Notes under the pieces: model-generated
Told to the model about the DNA's origin: nothing
Databases searched by the model: none
Seen by the model: the letters and a program-made list of their open reading frames with translations, nothing else
In this document: in pieces, positions 46,216 through 56,949 of the stretch
Position numbering within the stretch: the stretch's first letter is position 1
Layout of the letters: every line of letters begins with the position of its first letter
Origin: Trichobilharzia szidati
Taxonomy: Eukaryota; Platyhelminthes; Trematoda; Strigeidida; Schistosomatidae
Length of the DNA: 64,000 bases
Assembly: GCA_944472155.2 (NCBI GenBank)
Contig: OX235277.1
Location: 32,870,804-32,934,803, forward strand
Direction of reading: 5' to 3'
Program-made: the position numbers and the translations under genes

Positions 46216-46997
46216 CTGAATAAGAAAGCATTGTGGCAAGTGTAGTGAGTGAGTCGGCAGCCTGTCAATCAATATACACTAATCTCATCCTTATCGTGAC
46301 TACGGAGATTGTGTCAGGTGAACGTCAAGCGTGTCTGACATTTGTTGATGGTGATTTCGGCTGAGATGTGAATTGTTGTCGAGTGGTGATTCAGTGAGTG
46401 CGATCACCCACTCACATATGATACAGCAAAGCAAGTACTCTTGGAGAGATTGTGCGTGTCGCAGTCGGTGTTACTTGTGATATTCTGCTACTAACCCATT
46501 TTGGGTTATTTCTTTGTGTTTATCGCCACATTTTTCACTAATCAGTGTTATTATATTTGTTATTCTTTCTTAGTTTGTGAAAAAGTTTGACTAATTTTGT
46601 TCAAGTTTTCACTTTGTTTGTTATTTTATTGTGCATTTTTGTGTATATCTTCATCTGATAATGACAATTTTGGTGGTTGTCATTTGATGCTTATTCGGTT
46701 GTTTCGCTTCTCTTCTTTTGTCCACTCTTTGTTTTCTGTTTTGATTTGTGCTGCTGAATGCAACGTCACTAGAACTTTCTTTATTTTATAATCTGTGAAG
46801 TCGTATCTCTGATTTCTTTGACTTAGTCCTATGCAACACAACTATAGTCTTTCAGCCGGAGATTTATTATGCACAACATTTTGACTATTGCTCACTAGAA
46901 TCTTCGCTGTTATTTCGTCAAGCTGAAATTTTCACTCTTCTATCTCTTTCCCTTCATTAGGTTGCTAAATTCAGGTTTCTATCATAATTGTTTTCGT

Positions 46998-47822
46998 TCA
47001 TGAAGTGGACTCACGTGTCGTGGTTTCTACAGGCGACGCCATCTCCTTCGCCGTGGTAACTGCAGCTTCTGAAGAAGGTGAAAATCACATGCATCCGAAT
47101 TAGAAATCGACAAATGCATCATTTTATGTAAGGAGGTTGACTTGACCTCGAGGATATCGTCACGTCGCTCTGTGTATACTTGTTCACGTGAGATGTCTGG
47201 AGCGTGTTCAGTCTTCCTCTGTGGGTGGGTGGTTGGCTGGGTGTATACAGTGTTACTGTCACTTGTTGAAAATCACATCATTCCCGTGGTTAATGATTTC
47301 CACTTCGACTGTGTATTCACGTATATTCGTCTAATGCCTAGTCTCTCTCAGTAAACGCCTCCATTTCTTTCATTCGGCCAACAATCAATCAGTTGACATT
47401 TGCTTCATCATCACATCGTGTTACAACTCTACCGAATAGAATAGTGGTATTCTCAAACACCTTGATTCTCTTCCCTCTCATCTGTCATCCTCAAGCCGAA
47501 ATGATCGCTTCCACCCACATTCAGAATACACCTCTACTCCTTCGTCAAGCCTTGCACACAGATGTACGACGAGAACATGTGTGATGGGACTATCGGAACT
47601 GCAATCAACTTGCAGATTGCATACTGACTGCATCGCCCAGTTCACAAATCACAGATGTCACTACTCACCAGTTCAGTCTCACGAGTAGTGACACATTGCA
47701 GACAAATGACGCCATCTGTCTCCCGCTCAATCTCTCTCTCTCTCTCCCTTTCTCTCGCTTTATCCAACTCTATCTGTATCTCTGACTTTTTCAGTTATTG
47801 GTGAGAAATGAAGTGGACTCAC
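46998..47822 (-). repeat. 808-bp repeat unit, second intronic copy
   Basis: One complete unit starting and ending at GAAGTGGACTCACGT. The right-hand partial exon is the decayed type-a exon at 47,823-47,879. Confidence 0.9.
47015..47068 (-). CDS. 54-nt micro-exon, type a, copy 2
   Basis: Identical to 44,317-44,370, with the same acceptor and donor. Completes the upstream b-60-a module in the transcript. Confidence 0.7.
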
Positions 47823-47879
47823 GTTTATTGGTTTCTGCAGTGCACCTCATTTTTTTCGCTGTGGTATCTCGAGCTGCTT
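47823..47879 (-). pseudogene. Decayed type-a micro-exon
   Basis: 57 nt in phase 1, reading AARDTTAKKMRCTAETNK, clearly related to the type-a exon. The GTGAGT donor is kept but the acceptor AG is gone (ATCAT precedes the exon), so it should not be spliced in. Confidence 0.6.
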
Positions 47880-48515
47880 ATGATTTTATTTTCACATTCA
47901 TTGGTATGATTTAATTTCATTCGCTTTTTAAAAGATTTCTTTTGATTGCTTCTTTTCTCGTTTAATCTGTGATATTAAATTTTTTGTATCTCCTCTGTGT
48001 TTTCTTATGGCTATTTCTTCTTCGGTTTTCCTTATTTTTCTTGTTTTGCCTTGTGATTTTCATCACTTCTCTGAGTTTTGCTCATAGTATAATGATCGTT
48101 TTTATTTGACTCATAATTTGGTTTTCAGTTATTTGTGTGTCGTTAGTTGTTTTTTGACTATCCTTTCGTATTCTTCGAAGCCATTGGATGTTTTGAATGC
48201 TTGGGATGTTACGTACAGTTATATAAACCATTGGTCAACCCATTGACCTTTGCAAAATTATAAATAGACCTGTTGGTCCATCGGCTCATTATTTTGCCTA
48301 TGCGCTCAACATGCATATCATATTTTTTCTGATGTTTCATCAGAAACTGACTGCCGTTAGAGAACTATTTTGTGGCAAGGAGTAACTTAAATCGGTTTCT
48401 TCCTTCCTCTGAACTCTCAAGCAGTATGAGGACATAACCAGTTCAAGAATCGAAACCAGTGGCTTTAAGCTACGAGGAAAGTTCTTAGGCTCTAGCTTCA
48501 CCGGGGTGGAATTCA
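47880..48515. other. Intron sequence; nothing recognised
   Basis: T-rich on the plus strand (A-rich in the transcript). No exon signals. Confidence 0.35.
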
Positions 48516-48603
48516 GTGACAGGACCATCAATAATAAGTACTAACGTGTTATATCTTCTAGTTATCTCAGTCAGTCACTTCATCGTTAACATTCTGGACT
48601 CAC

Positions 48604-48663
48604 CACCGATAACTTTGTCTTCTTCCTCCGCTTCTGCTTGAATTTCATGTTTTTCCCGGCTAC
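48604..48663 (-). CDS. 60-nt micro-exon, copy 2
   Basis: Acceptor CACTTTTTTCAG, donor GTGAGT, phase 1. Encodes SREKHEIQAEAEEEDKVIG, acidic. Confidence 0.7.
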
Positions 48664-49784
48664 CTGAAAAAAGTGCATCCTGGTTTAATTTATGCACATT
48701 CCTATTTCTATTTATGTATACAACGTTTCATTTTCAGTCAGTTTAACAGATTCTCTAATATTTTATCAGATCCCTGACATCCTTGTAGGCTACTGACATG
48801 ATTAAGTATGTAGTGTATCTCCTGCAAGTATACTGAGTATTTCATCAATGGGTTTATTGGCGAAGAGGAGGAATGAAAAGTATTTTGTGTAAGAATATAG
48901 AAATTTTGAATGAAAGACTAAAGTAGCAGAAACACTGCACTAAGGACATGTGGAGATGGAGATTTCAAAGTAACGTATGCATTTCTCTATTATCGTGGAT
49001 CATTTATACGATAAACAGTTGTGCCACAAAAAGGTAGTGTGTTTTGGGTTTATGTTATGCTGGACTTAGCTATGCTTATTTCTTCGGATCCTCGCTGCTC
49101 AAGTTCTACCTGGCTTTCTGAATATAATTATTTCTCCCTCAATCAATGCTTATATACATAAACGTATGCTTTCTTTGGCTAATTCACTACTGTATTGTAT
49201 TTTAGCTTCAATAGTCCAAAAAATGCTATCCATCATTCTCAGTTTCTTGCAGAACTTCTGTCTCATTGTATCAGTTCAAAAATCAGTGGGGTTTGCTTCT
49301 TCTATATTGACATCGTCGCTCAATCTTCCTGATCCCGAAATATATGTCTCATATAATGGACAGTCAATTTATTGTTTCGACTTGTCTCTGTTCTCAGGAG
49401 GACGAGTGTTTTCACAGTGGCAGGAGAAACAATAACGTTCGTGTACAGCGCAACTCGTGTAGCCGATAGCACAATTAGAGTACAAGGAAACTGTGATATT
49501 TATACGCTGAAATACCTCTTTGTATTTTTACTTGCTTTAGTATATTTCTTACAGTTTATTTCCGTTATTTTCATTATAACTACCCTTACTTATCTCTCAC
49601 GGAAGTAAATTCATTTAAGCGATCAAAAATAAGTAGAAAGTTAATGTTAAGTAGGTGATCCCGGAGATAAGAGAAAAAACTTACCTCAAACCCACCAATG
49701 AATATTATCACTCATAAGATGAGGAGCGTATACTTGCAAACGATCCGTTAACAAGTGACATGAGTGAAAGTTAAATGTACTCAC

Positions 49785-49838
49785 CTGATGGCGCTGACTC
49801 GACTTTTTCTTCCTCGATTTTTGACGTCTGTGGGGATT
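49785..49838 (-). CDS. 54-nt micro-exon, type b, copy 2
   Basis: Acceptor TTTCTTATTCAG, donor GTGAGT, phase 1. Encodes SPQTSKIEEEKVESAPS. First micro-exon after the 249-nt domain exon. The junction forms a Glu codon. Confidence 0.7.
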
Positions 49839-50505
49839 CTGAATAAGAAAGCATTGTGGCAAGTGTAGTGAGTGAGTCGGCAGCCTGTCAATCAATATAC
49901 ACTAATCTCATCCTTATCGTGACTACGGAGATTGTGTCAGGTGAACGTCAAGCGTGTCTGACATTTGTTGATGGTGATTTCGGCTGAGATGTGAATTGTT
50001 GTCGAGTGGTGATTCAGTGAGTGCGATCACCCACTCACATATGATACAGCGAAGCAAGTACTATTGGAGAGATTGCGCGTGTCGCAGTCGGTGTTACTTG
50101 TGATAATCTGCTGCTAACCCATTTTGAGGTATTTCATTCGATTTCCGCCACTCTTTTCATTATTCAGTGTTATATTTTTGTTGATCTTTATTTCCTTGTG
50201 AAAAAGTTTGGTTAATTTTGTTCAAGTTTTCACTTTGTTTGTTATTTTATTGTGCATTTTTTGTATATCTTCATCTGATAATGACAATTTTGATAGTTGT
50301 CATTCGGTGCTTATTCTGTTGTTTCGCTTCTCTTCTTTTGTCCACTCTTTGTTTTCTGTTTTGATTTGTGCTGCTGAATGCAACGTCACTAGAACTTTCT
50401 TTATTTTATAATCTGTGAAGTCGTATCTCTGATTTCTTTGACTTAGTCCTATGCAACACAACTATAGTCCTTCAGTCGGAGATTTATTATGCCCATTATT
50501 TTGAC

Positions 50506-50890
50506 TATTCAAGTATTGGTTTGTAGGGATTTTGTTAATTGTTTACAGGATTTCCTTATGAGCTTACATTGGTTATAGGACTATTGGAAAACCTGGGAAT
50601 AGTGGACATCTGTTTGTCCCAGTTTTGTACTCTTCAGCAGTAGGCACCCAACGGGGTTTGAACCCTTGACTTTCTGGTTACAAGTCATGATCGTATACCA
50701 TTAAGCCACTGGGACCTGATCCAATGGCCCATGAATTCGAACTTCTGCCAATTCATGATATAGCGCAACTGCTAGTCAATGTCTTCGGCGAGTATTTTCC
50801 CTCACACCCGACCTGCTGCACCCTACTGGTCACGAGTTCCCACTGGTACCCCAGGTAACTACCTAACTGAATAGAGCCAGTCGCCTCAAT
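50506..50890 (-). repeat. SINE-like insertion with tRNA-like core
   Basis: This block is absent from the sister copy at 46.9 kb, so it inserted after the duplication. On the minus strand GTGGCTTAATGGTATACG and GGGTTCAAACCCC give A and B boxes at about 50,710-50,650. The tRNA-like part is internal rather than at the very end. Confidence 0.65.
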
Positions 50891-50974
50891 CTTCGCTGTT
50901 ATTTTTTCCAGCTGATGTTTTCACTCTTCTATCTCTTTCTTTCCATCAGATTGCTAAGTTCGCGTTTCTTTCAT

Positions 50975-51693
50975 AATTGTTTTCATTTTTGCTTTGTGGC
51001 CATTTCTTCCCCAATTTTCTCACATTTCATAGCTTTGTTCTATTCTCGTGGATACTATTTGTGGTGCCTTTCAATTTTACTCTGTTTTATACTGTTTGTT
51101 GTCTTTCAGCTTTTAATTTTAGGCGAGGTATTTATCAGTGACCGTCAGAATAATTTTGAGATTTTGCCTTGTAGGGGTTTGACTGATCACGAGTTGATAT
51201 CAAATAGAGGAGAATCGGGAGACGTGATAGTTCAGTAACCAGAAGGTCCTGCTTCGGACCCTGATGAGTGCGTACTGATCGACACTTCCAAACTAGGAAT
51301 AAACAGCTGACCATTACTTCCTGGTTTTCTAGCAGCTCTTCAACTGATGAAAACTGATGGTCAGTCCTGTAACCAATCACATACCAGTAAACCAACACTT
51401 ATTCGCTTTCCTATATGTTACCTTAATTAACGTTTCCATTTTTACTGATTCTGTCTCTCTCTCTACATTTCGTTTCTCAGTGGTATTCGTTACAATCGAT
51501 TTCATTTTAGAATAATGCTCACCATTTTAGCAGGAGTGTATTGATTATGTACATCTGAGGGGAAATCATTCTGCTATACTGTACTCACCGAAATTACGCC
51601 TCATGCACACTAACTAACTATATCATAGCTAATGTTATAATTGAAATGATTTTAGGCTTCAGATACAATTTTATTAAATATTGAAATACTTAC
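50975..51693. other. Intron sequence; nothing firmly recognised
   Basis: A tRNA-like scrap (AGTTCAGTAACC then GGTCCTGCTTCGGACCC) lies at about 51,228-51,262 on the plus strand. Otherwise T-rich sequence. Confidence 0.35.
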
Positions 51694-51942
51694 CTAAAGT
51701 CGGTAGAGAGAATCTTCCATTATGCAAAGCTGCGAGAATGATGACAACGTCCTTCGAATTTCTGGTTTTCCTAGATGCTGTACTTTCGATAGGAATAATG
51801 GTCATTTCGAGAGGTTGATCAGTCAATCCTTCGAACATGATCATACTATCTTCGGAATGACATGGAGAACCTTCCAACGTCCATTTCACCAGTAGATTTT
51901 TGTTTGACGCAGGTTCGAATTCAACTTTTGCAATTCTCGGTG
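51694..51942 (-). CDS. 249-nt exon, fibronectin-III-like segment
   Basis: Acceptor TCTCTCCATTTTCAG, donor GTAAGT, phase 1 in and out, 83 codons. It reads PRIAKVEFEPASNKNLLVKW then TLEGSPCHSEDSMIMFEG. The start (proline, alternating hydrophobics, tryptophan about 20 residues in) resembles the first strands of a fibronectin type III fold, and phase-1 borders are usual for such modules. The resemblance is by eye and the domain call is tentative. The exon itself is well supported. Confidence 0.7.
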
Positions 51943-52800
51943 CTGAAAATGGAGAGAAAATTGTGAACATTCACAAGGCGTTAGGGTACAAGGTGGATAT
52001 TAGTATTACCATTAGTGATTGAAGCGGAACAGGAAAAGAAAGTTTAGATGAATCACAACGCTTTTACCACTTCTGAAGTGTCTAAATATCAGCTGGGATT
52101 GTAGGCTTTCTAGAGTCGATAATTTTCGGACATCTGTTTCACTTGTGCCAAAATAAGTTTCATCCTGGTATCTTTTGTTCAGTATCCTCATAATTTATTC
52201 GGAATAAGAATAATTATGGTGAACAATGGTTTTCAATGAACTCTCCTTCAGGTGATTTATAGATAAATCCACTCATTTTGGCAGACAATACTGCCAGTAA
52301 TGCGTGATTGGAATAATCCGGAAAATGTTTTGAGGGGAACAAGCACAATACGGATTGATAGTAGTGGTCAGTGAGTCCTGATTACCATTTAGAATACGTA
52401 CGGTCGAAATGACTATGAGATAGAATGAGATGAAGTAATTCAGTGATGTGAGTATCTACTTAGCCAGCGAACGTGCAGTCCTCAAAGGTGATTGTAGTCA
52501 GGGATGTGTGATATAACATGAATACAACAGGAAAAGAGACCAACAAATGCGATAAACTGGACAACAATAACGACCAAAAAATTAACGACGGGCTGGTGTC
52601 AACTCAAACGTCCTATCAGCACACATTTATCAGGTAATACAGAATTAAATCAAGTGAAATGAACACCATTGTGTAAATATAATATCAAGTTTGAATAGAA
52701 TTGCGTAAACACAAGTAGATACACCTAATAAGGTCGTCAGGCAGTAGAAGGTCTTAAATAGACGTCTGTAAATGAAAGAAAGAGAAAAGTGTGGGACAGG
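51943..52800. other. Intron sequence; nothing recognised
   Basis: No exon pair, RNA or known repeat seen. Confidence 0.35.
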
Positions 52801-52803
52801 AAT

Positions 52804-53022
52804 TTAAAATGCCAATGTTTTCGGATGATTTGTTGATCTTACTGTCGGCCATGGTAAACACAGCGGCAGGACATGCTTCCTCGGTATACAGTCATTGGGT
52901 CTTCTAGTACTGATTGCTAACGCTTCAGCTACTGATGGGAGATGTTGTGTAGCCCATCTAGATAGATTTCCGAGAAGGCGTGGATGACCGAGAACGTCTT
53001 TTCTGGTTTTCCTCAATGTCAA
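52804..53022 (-). pseudogene. Penelope-like C-terminal fragment
   Basis: Reads AEALAISTRRPNDCIPRKHV then LCLPWPTV, parallel to AEAIAIRLKQPALCVQKKQV and LLLPWPSV at the end of the 40-kb element. RT and endonuclease core are absent. Confidence 0.65.
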
Positions 53023-53165
53023 GTATCTATCGGTTGCGCAAAGGCTACACTATTTACACATTTGGTTTCCTCTTCGGTCATTCATGCAGGAACATATTTT
53101 ACTACTTCGTTCCAAATATAGACTGTTGTATGTTCACGAATGTCTGCAGCACAAAATGTACTCAC

Positions 53166-53438
53166 CTCGTTTGTATTTCAGACTCCTCCTCTCCTCCTCA
53201 TAGTAACGAAATACGCCTGACGACTTTGCAAGTATATTATATTTTTCAGATAGGCATGATCTCCCAATTACATTGAATTCTGATATATTAACCAAGGGGA
53301 GATCCAAAGTATCATCAAAGGCCCAGTCTAATTCTCGTTCTAAAGTCAGCTTTGAAATGCCTTTTTCATCGAATCGATTCCACCCGAATACCAGGGAGTC
53401 TGTCTTTTCTTGAAGAAGCCAGAATGCTCTACGTCTTC
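53166..53438 (-). CDS. 273-nt exon of the micro-exon membrane gene
   Basis: Acceptor TGTTTATTTCAG region, donor GTGAGT, phase 1 both sides, 91 codons. It reads RRRAFWLLQEKTDSLVFGWN, then DLPLVNISEFNVIGRSC and KSSGVFRYYEEERRSLKYKR. The pattern is consistent with a beta-sandwich module, but I do not recognise a family. One N-glycosylation-type site (NIS) is present. It joins in frame to the 249-nt exon. Confidence 0.65.
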
Positions 53439-53699
53439 CTGAAATAAACAATTTCACAAGGAAGTGTTAGTGAAGATCGAGAATTAAAACTTTGGATTAG
53501 GATGCCGTCTTCACTGTTGTTAGAATCATTCAGATATATTGGCCTCAAATACAGTTATGATGATTTCAACAGCTAATTAATCTACAAGTGAAGTGATGGC
53601 AACAAGGAGGCAGAAGCTTTCACAGGCTTCCATAGCTACTGGAACCTGGTAGTGAAATTTTGTTTAGCTCTTCACCATTTAAAAATACCCATTGAGTCA

Positions 53700-54195
53700 T
53701 ATTAAGGAAAAGGCGTTCAGTGAAGCGGAAATATTTTCGAACATATTGTTCTCAAGCTGAACGATCGCATATGTACGCTGAATGTTCTAAGCAACGAAAG
53801 GGATATTTGCCAAGATGTGTCATTTGAACTGTAAATTTCAGATAACCAGTTAGGCAATGTAGAAAGCGTTAATTGGATAGAAACTGAAATGAAATAAAAT
53901 AAGTAGATTGAGTGACTCAATATAACTGAGTGGGTTGAGTAGCATTCAACTGATATTTGAACGAGAATCAAGTTGACAAGAGTGGTTATAAGGTGTAGAA
54001 ATTTAGCAGGGGTTGGTGGGAGAAAATATCACAATAAGGAAGTAATCAACATACGATTTACTTATCCAGTGTTAAGCGAGATCAGGTCCAGTGTAGATTT
54101 AGCACTGAAGCAACTTCTGTTGTATACAGAGTTGAGAATTTACCCTGTGAGCTGTCATTGCTTCTGGAGTTTGAAGGAATTTGATTAGCACTCTG
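53700..54195 (-). repeat. Repeat R3, copy 2 (inverted)
   Basis: Reverse complement of 38,225-38,720. The 71-codon frame at 53,973-54,188 and its mirror at 38,240-38,455 are conserved only because the copies are similar. Confidence 0.7.
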
Positions 54196-54990
54196 TAAGT
54201 AAGATTCCCATGTATTTTGTTGATAATTTTGAAGTTATACTGTGGGCCAGCTTAGTGTCCATATTCCCTGAGGTGTTCCAGGATAGAGGCGTGACGGAGG
54301 AGTCTTCTGTTTCCTTCATGAAACCATGAGACATAAGAGAGAGACAGTGAAGAAAATTTTCTTTTCGACGATTCATTTTCATAAGATGTACAATAGTTAT
54401 TATATTTTACAAAGAAAATATAGCAGAACCAATCAGACACTGGTGAAATTTGTCTTTGGATAAACGTATTATGTAATGTAAGGTGTAATCTAGAAGGAGT
54501 GACTAATTGTAAGTTAGAAAAGAGGCATAAGTTTTCACGGCATAGTGAGTGCGAGAAAATAACTAATCGTTATGATTGCGTAGATTGGACAGGAACTAGT
54601 GGAAAGGCGATAAAGTGTTTTTATATAAAATCTGTATGAAAACGCAATGTTCTCAATAGAAAGTAAAAGAGTGATAATAAAATATGAAATATGAAATTAT
54701 TAATGAAAATGGAACAATAATAAGATTAATAATGGTAAACTTACATAATAAAAAGAAGCAAAGTTATAGTAAGAACGTTACTCTGGCCACGGTTGGGCGA
54801 GTGAATGTATGTGGCGCTTTTGAATGCAGAGGTTCAGTTTCAGATCCCGAATAGCCAGTGGCTCAGCTAAGTACAGATGGGGTATGGAGAGCTTTTTTGT
54901 ACGATATTGAGTGATTCTGTGTAGCATTGTGATGCATTCATGCGTGGATGTTCGATGTCCAGAGCTGGCGAGATATTCGATGATGCAGCT
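54196..54990. other. Intron sequence; nothing recognised
   Basis: Only short, unsupported frames. Confidence 0.35.
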
Positions 54991-54994
54991 GCTT

Positions 54995-55411
54995 TTATTC
55001 TTCTTTTCTCCCCTGGCTAACCAAGCTGAAAAAACATCTCAGAATACGTTTGTGGACTTGACGTTGCTCAGGGTCGATATGCTCTGCTCCCCACCAGTAA
55101 GTCAACTGATAAATGCACATTGAAGTGGTCAAAAGCCGTATCCTGTCCTTAACGTTCAACTGGATTAACTGTCTGCTGGCGAATGTGATACGTAAGGTGC
55201 CTACTTGAAATGTCTTCTTCAGACAATTAAAAGGGTGGTTTCTTAAAATTTCTGCTTCCAAGTCACCATGAGAGTAAGTGTCAGATAATAGGTTTGGAAA
55301 GCGAACTCTGGGTACGGCAGACATCCCTATCTCCACACGAGCAAGTGAATCTGTAGATGCATATTGCAATCCAAACTTGACTCTGGTTCTTTTGAGTAGA
55401 ATTCTATTCAA
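54995..55411 (-). pseudogene. Penelope-like fragment (connector and GIY-YIG start)
   Basis: Reads LKKTFQVGTLRITFASRQ, then RIRLLTTSMCIYQLTYWWGA. This parallels the 40-kb element (VQRTFNAGELHILFSTRP; RLATSNCIYQFNCACGA). The GIY-YIG cysteines are mostly lost (CACGASYVG has become YWWGAEHID). The R3 repeat follows at 55.43 kb. Confidence 0.65.
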
Positions 55412-55429
55412 TTCTACCCTTCAATTGTA

Positions 55430-55690
55430 TTGCATCATTCAATCTTCTTATTTTATTTCATTTCTGTTTCTACCCAATTAACACTTTGTACATTACCTAA
55501 CTGGTTATCTGAAATTAACAATTTTCTTATCACATATTTGCAACTATTCCTTTCGTTGCTAAGAATATTCAGCGTACATATGCGATCGTTCAGCTTGAGA
55601 ACAACATGTTCGAAAATATTTACTCTTCACCGAACGCCTTTTCTTCTATTTACCATTTTGAAAACACACTCAGTTTGAAAAGCGAAACCA
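55430..55690 (+). repeat. Repeat R3, copy 3 (partial)
   Basis: Matches 38,515-38,715, including CTAACTGGTTATCTGAAATT. Confidence 0.65.
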
Positions 55691-56335
55691 CTTGTCTGGA
55701 AACAGCACAGTTCTGTCAAAAATATCATTGAAATCAAACACAAAATGAAAGGAGCTGTTGTCCACATTCATTTAGCCAGATTTGTCAATCCATTCCCACA
55801 TTATTATAAATTTAACTGTCGATTCCCACCTTTGGAAGGAGCATACTCAGGCAGCACAGTACTGCTGTGGATTATAATGCAATGTATTGTATTATTTGAC
55901 ATTTAGAGAAATCAGTTGGCACTAGTGTCTGAAGTGAACATGATGTTTACCAAGTCTGGCAATGCGACCTGTTAACAAGTGCATTTCTGTGATCCGCTGT
56001 GTTTTGAGTGGAACATACAGCTTGAAGCTGGAGTTATGAAGGTTCAGTAGCAGTGGTATACTTAACTGCTTGTGGTTTCAAGCCCTAAGTCGAAGCTACC
56101 CAATTCAAAGTGCGCAGCATAGGATGATCCAGGTTTAGGTGTGGATGATTAGAAAACGTTCTATCACTGAACCATTGACGTGAGGTTAGTACGCTGGGGT
56201 TCGGTGTATGCACAAAGCCTAGTCTTTGTATTCGGTGTCAACTAACTGCTTCTAGTCATGAACTAAAGCAGTAGTAGCAGATCAGGTTGCATTTATTATT
56301 GCATGAAACAACACTCAGCAGTCCGTTTTATCATA
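55691..56335. other. Intron or upstream sequence; one shared block
   Basis: Bases 56,010-56,060 resemble 16,635-16,690. Otherwise unassigned. Confidence 0.35.
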
Positions 56336-56351
56336 GACATCTTATCTAGAC

Positions 56352-56638
56352 TATAGGTTTCCAGGCCGTAGGTGTTATGAACTTCCTAGAGTAATTTGAG
56401 CGCCTAGTCAGATTGATTCATTATAAATTATTTAAATTAATCCCAGCGTGTAAAGAAAATCAAAACAAGCTTTTTCTGAACGTTTCACTGTGTAAGCCAC
56501 AGCTTCTTCAGCAGATTTATAATAATAATTGATAATAAATCTGCTGAAGAAGCTGTGGCTTACACAGCGAAACATTCAGAAAAATCTTGTTTTGATTTTC
56601 TTTACACGCTGGGATTAATATAAATAATTTATAATGAA
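56352..56638. mobile_element. Hairpin insertion with exact 12-bp TSD
   Basis: TCTTATCTAGAC at 56,340-56,351 is repeated at 56,639-56,650. Arms 56,416-56,520 and 56,535-56,639 are near-perfect inverted repeats of 105 bp with a 14-bp AT loop. Each arm contains CTGCTGAAGAAGCTGTGG and CACAGCGAAAC, a stem followed by GAAAC. Confidence 0.85.
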
Positions 56639-56748
56639 TCTTATCTAGACGTTATGAAATAATGAACAAACAGATGTGTTTTCTAGGATCATTATACACG
56701 CAAATTATGCCTACTTCAACGAAAAATATCAAATTACTGAAGACTTAC

Positions 56749-56894
56749 CTCTTTCAGCATTGACTTCAAGATATGCAGTACTATAAATTTCAACTTTCTT
56801 TTGTGGCAGTAGAGTGACTAATAAAGCAGACAAAAGCAATGGTTGATAATGTTCACAGTGACTAACAGATTTCCATTTTCTATCGGAAATAAAA
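56749..56894 (-). CDS. Tentative upstream exon of the membrane gene
   Basis: The donor is clear (AGAG then GTAAGT), and in the phase used downstream the frame reads HCEHYQPLLLSALLVTLLPQ, then KKVEIYSTAYLEVNAER. In-frame TAA lies about 50 bp further upstream, so the acceptor must be TTTCAAG (exon end 56,894) or CCGATAG (56,879). Both give phase 2 rather than phase 1, which weakens the call. The strand-like hydrophobic pattern fits an extracellular module. Confidence 0.45.
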
Positions 56895-56949
56895 CTTGAA
56901 ATATCACCACAAAACACAATATAATAAAACGGATGCAACCGGATAGCGA

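Larger units (their letters stand above)
45300..46985 (-). repeat. Segmental duplication, unit 1 (60-nt and 54b exons)
   Basis: Matches 48,516-50,970 in order, with indels and a 380-bp SINE-like insertion in the other copy. The duplication multiplied a pair of micro-exons with their introns. Confidence 0.75.
48516..50970 (-). repeat. Segmental duplication, unit 2
   Basis: See 45,300-46,985. Bases 49,840-50,500 are almost identical to 46,217-46,870, while the parts around the 60-nt exon have diverged more. Patchy identity suggests later conversion. Confidence 0.75.
36935..56894 (-). other. Predicted gene: single-pass membrane protein with micro-exon stalk
   Basis: At least twelve exons are supported by splice signals. 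In transcript order they are 56,749-56,894 (tentative), 53,166-53,438 (273 nt), 51,694-51,942 (249), 49,785-49,838 (54), 48,604-48,663 (60), 47,015-47,068 (54), 46,162-46,215 (54), 45,389-45,448 (60), 44,317-44,370 (54), 42,318-42,365 (48) and 36,935-37,032 (last). From the 53-kb exon on, all introns are phase 1, every internal exon is a multiple of three, and no stop arises at any junction. The product would have an extracellular beta-rich part, an acidic Ser/Thr/Glu stalk built from repeated micro-exons, one helix and a 10-residue cytosolic tail. Skipping any micro-exon keeps the frame, so isoforms are expected. The start is unknown. Confidence 0.7.

Noticed and set aside
54747..54795. Possible minus-strand exon ending at GTAAGT near 54,745
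   Set aside because: In phase 1 it begins with a stop, and no matching phase is found for its neighbours.
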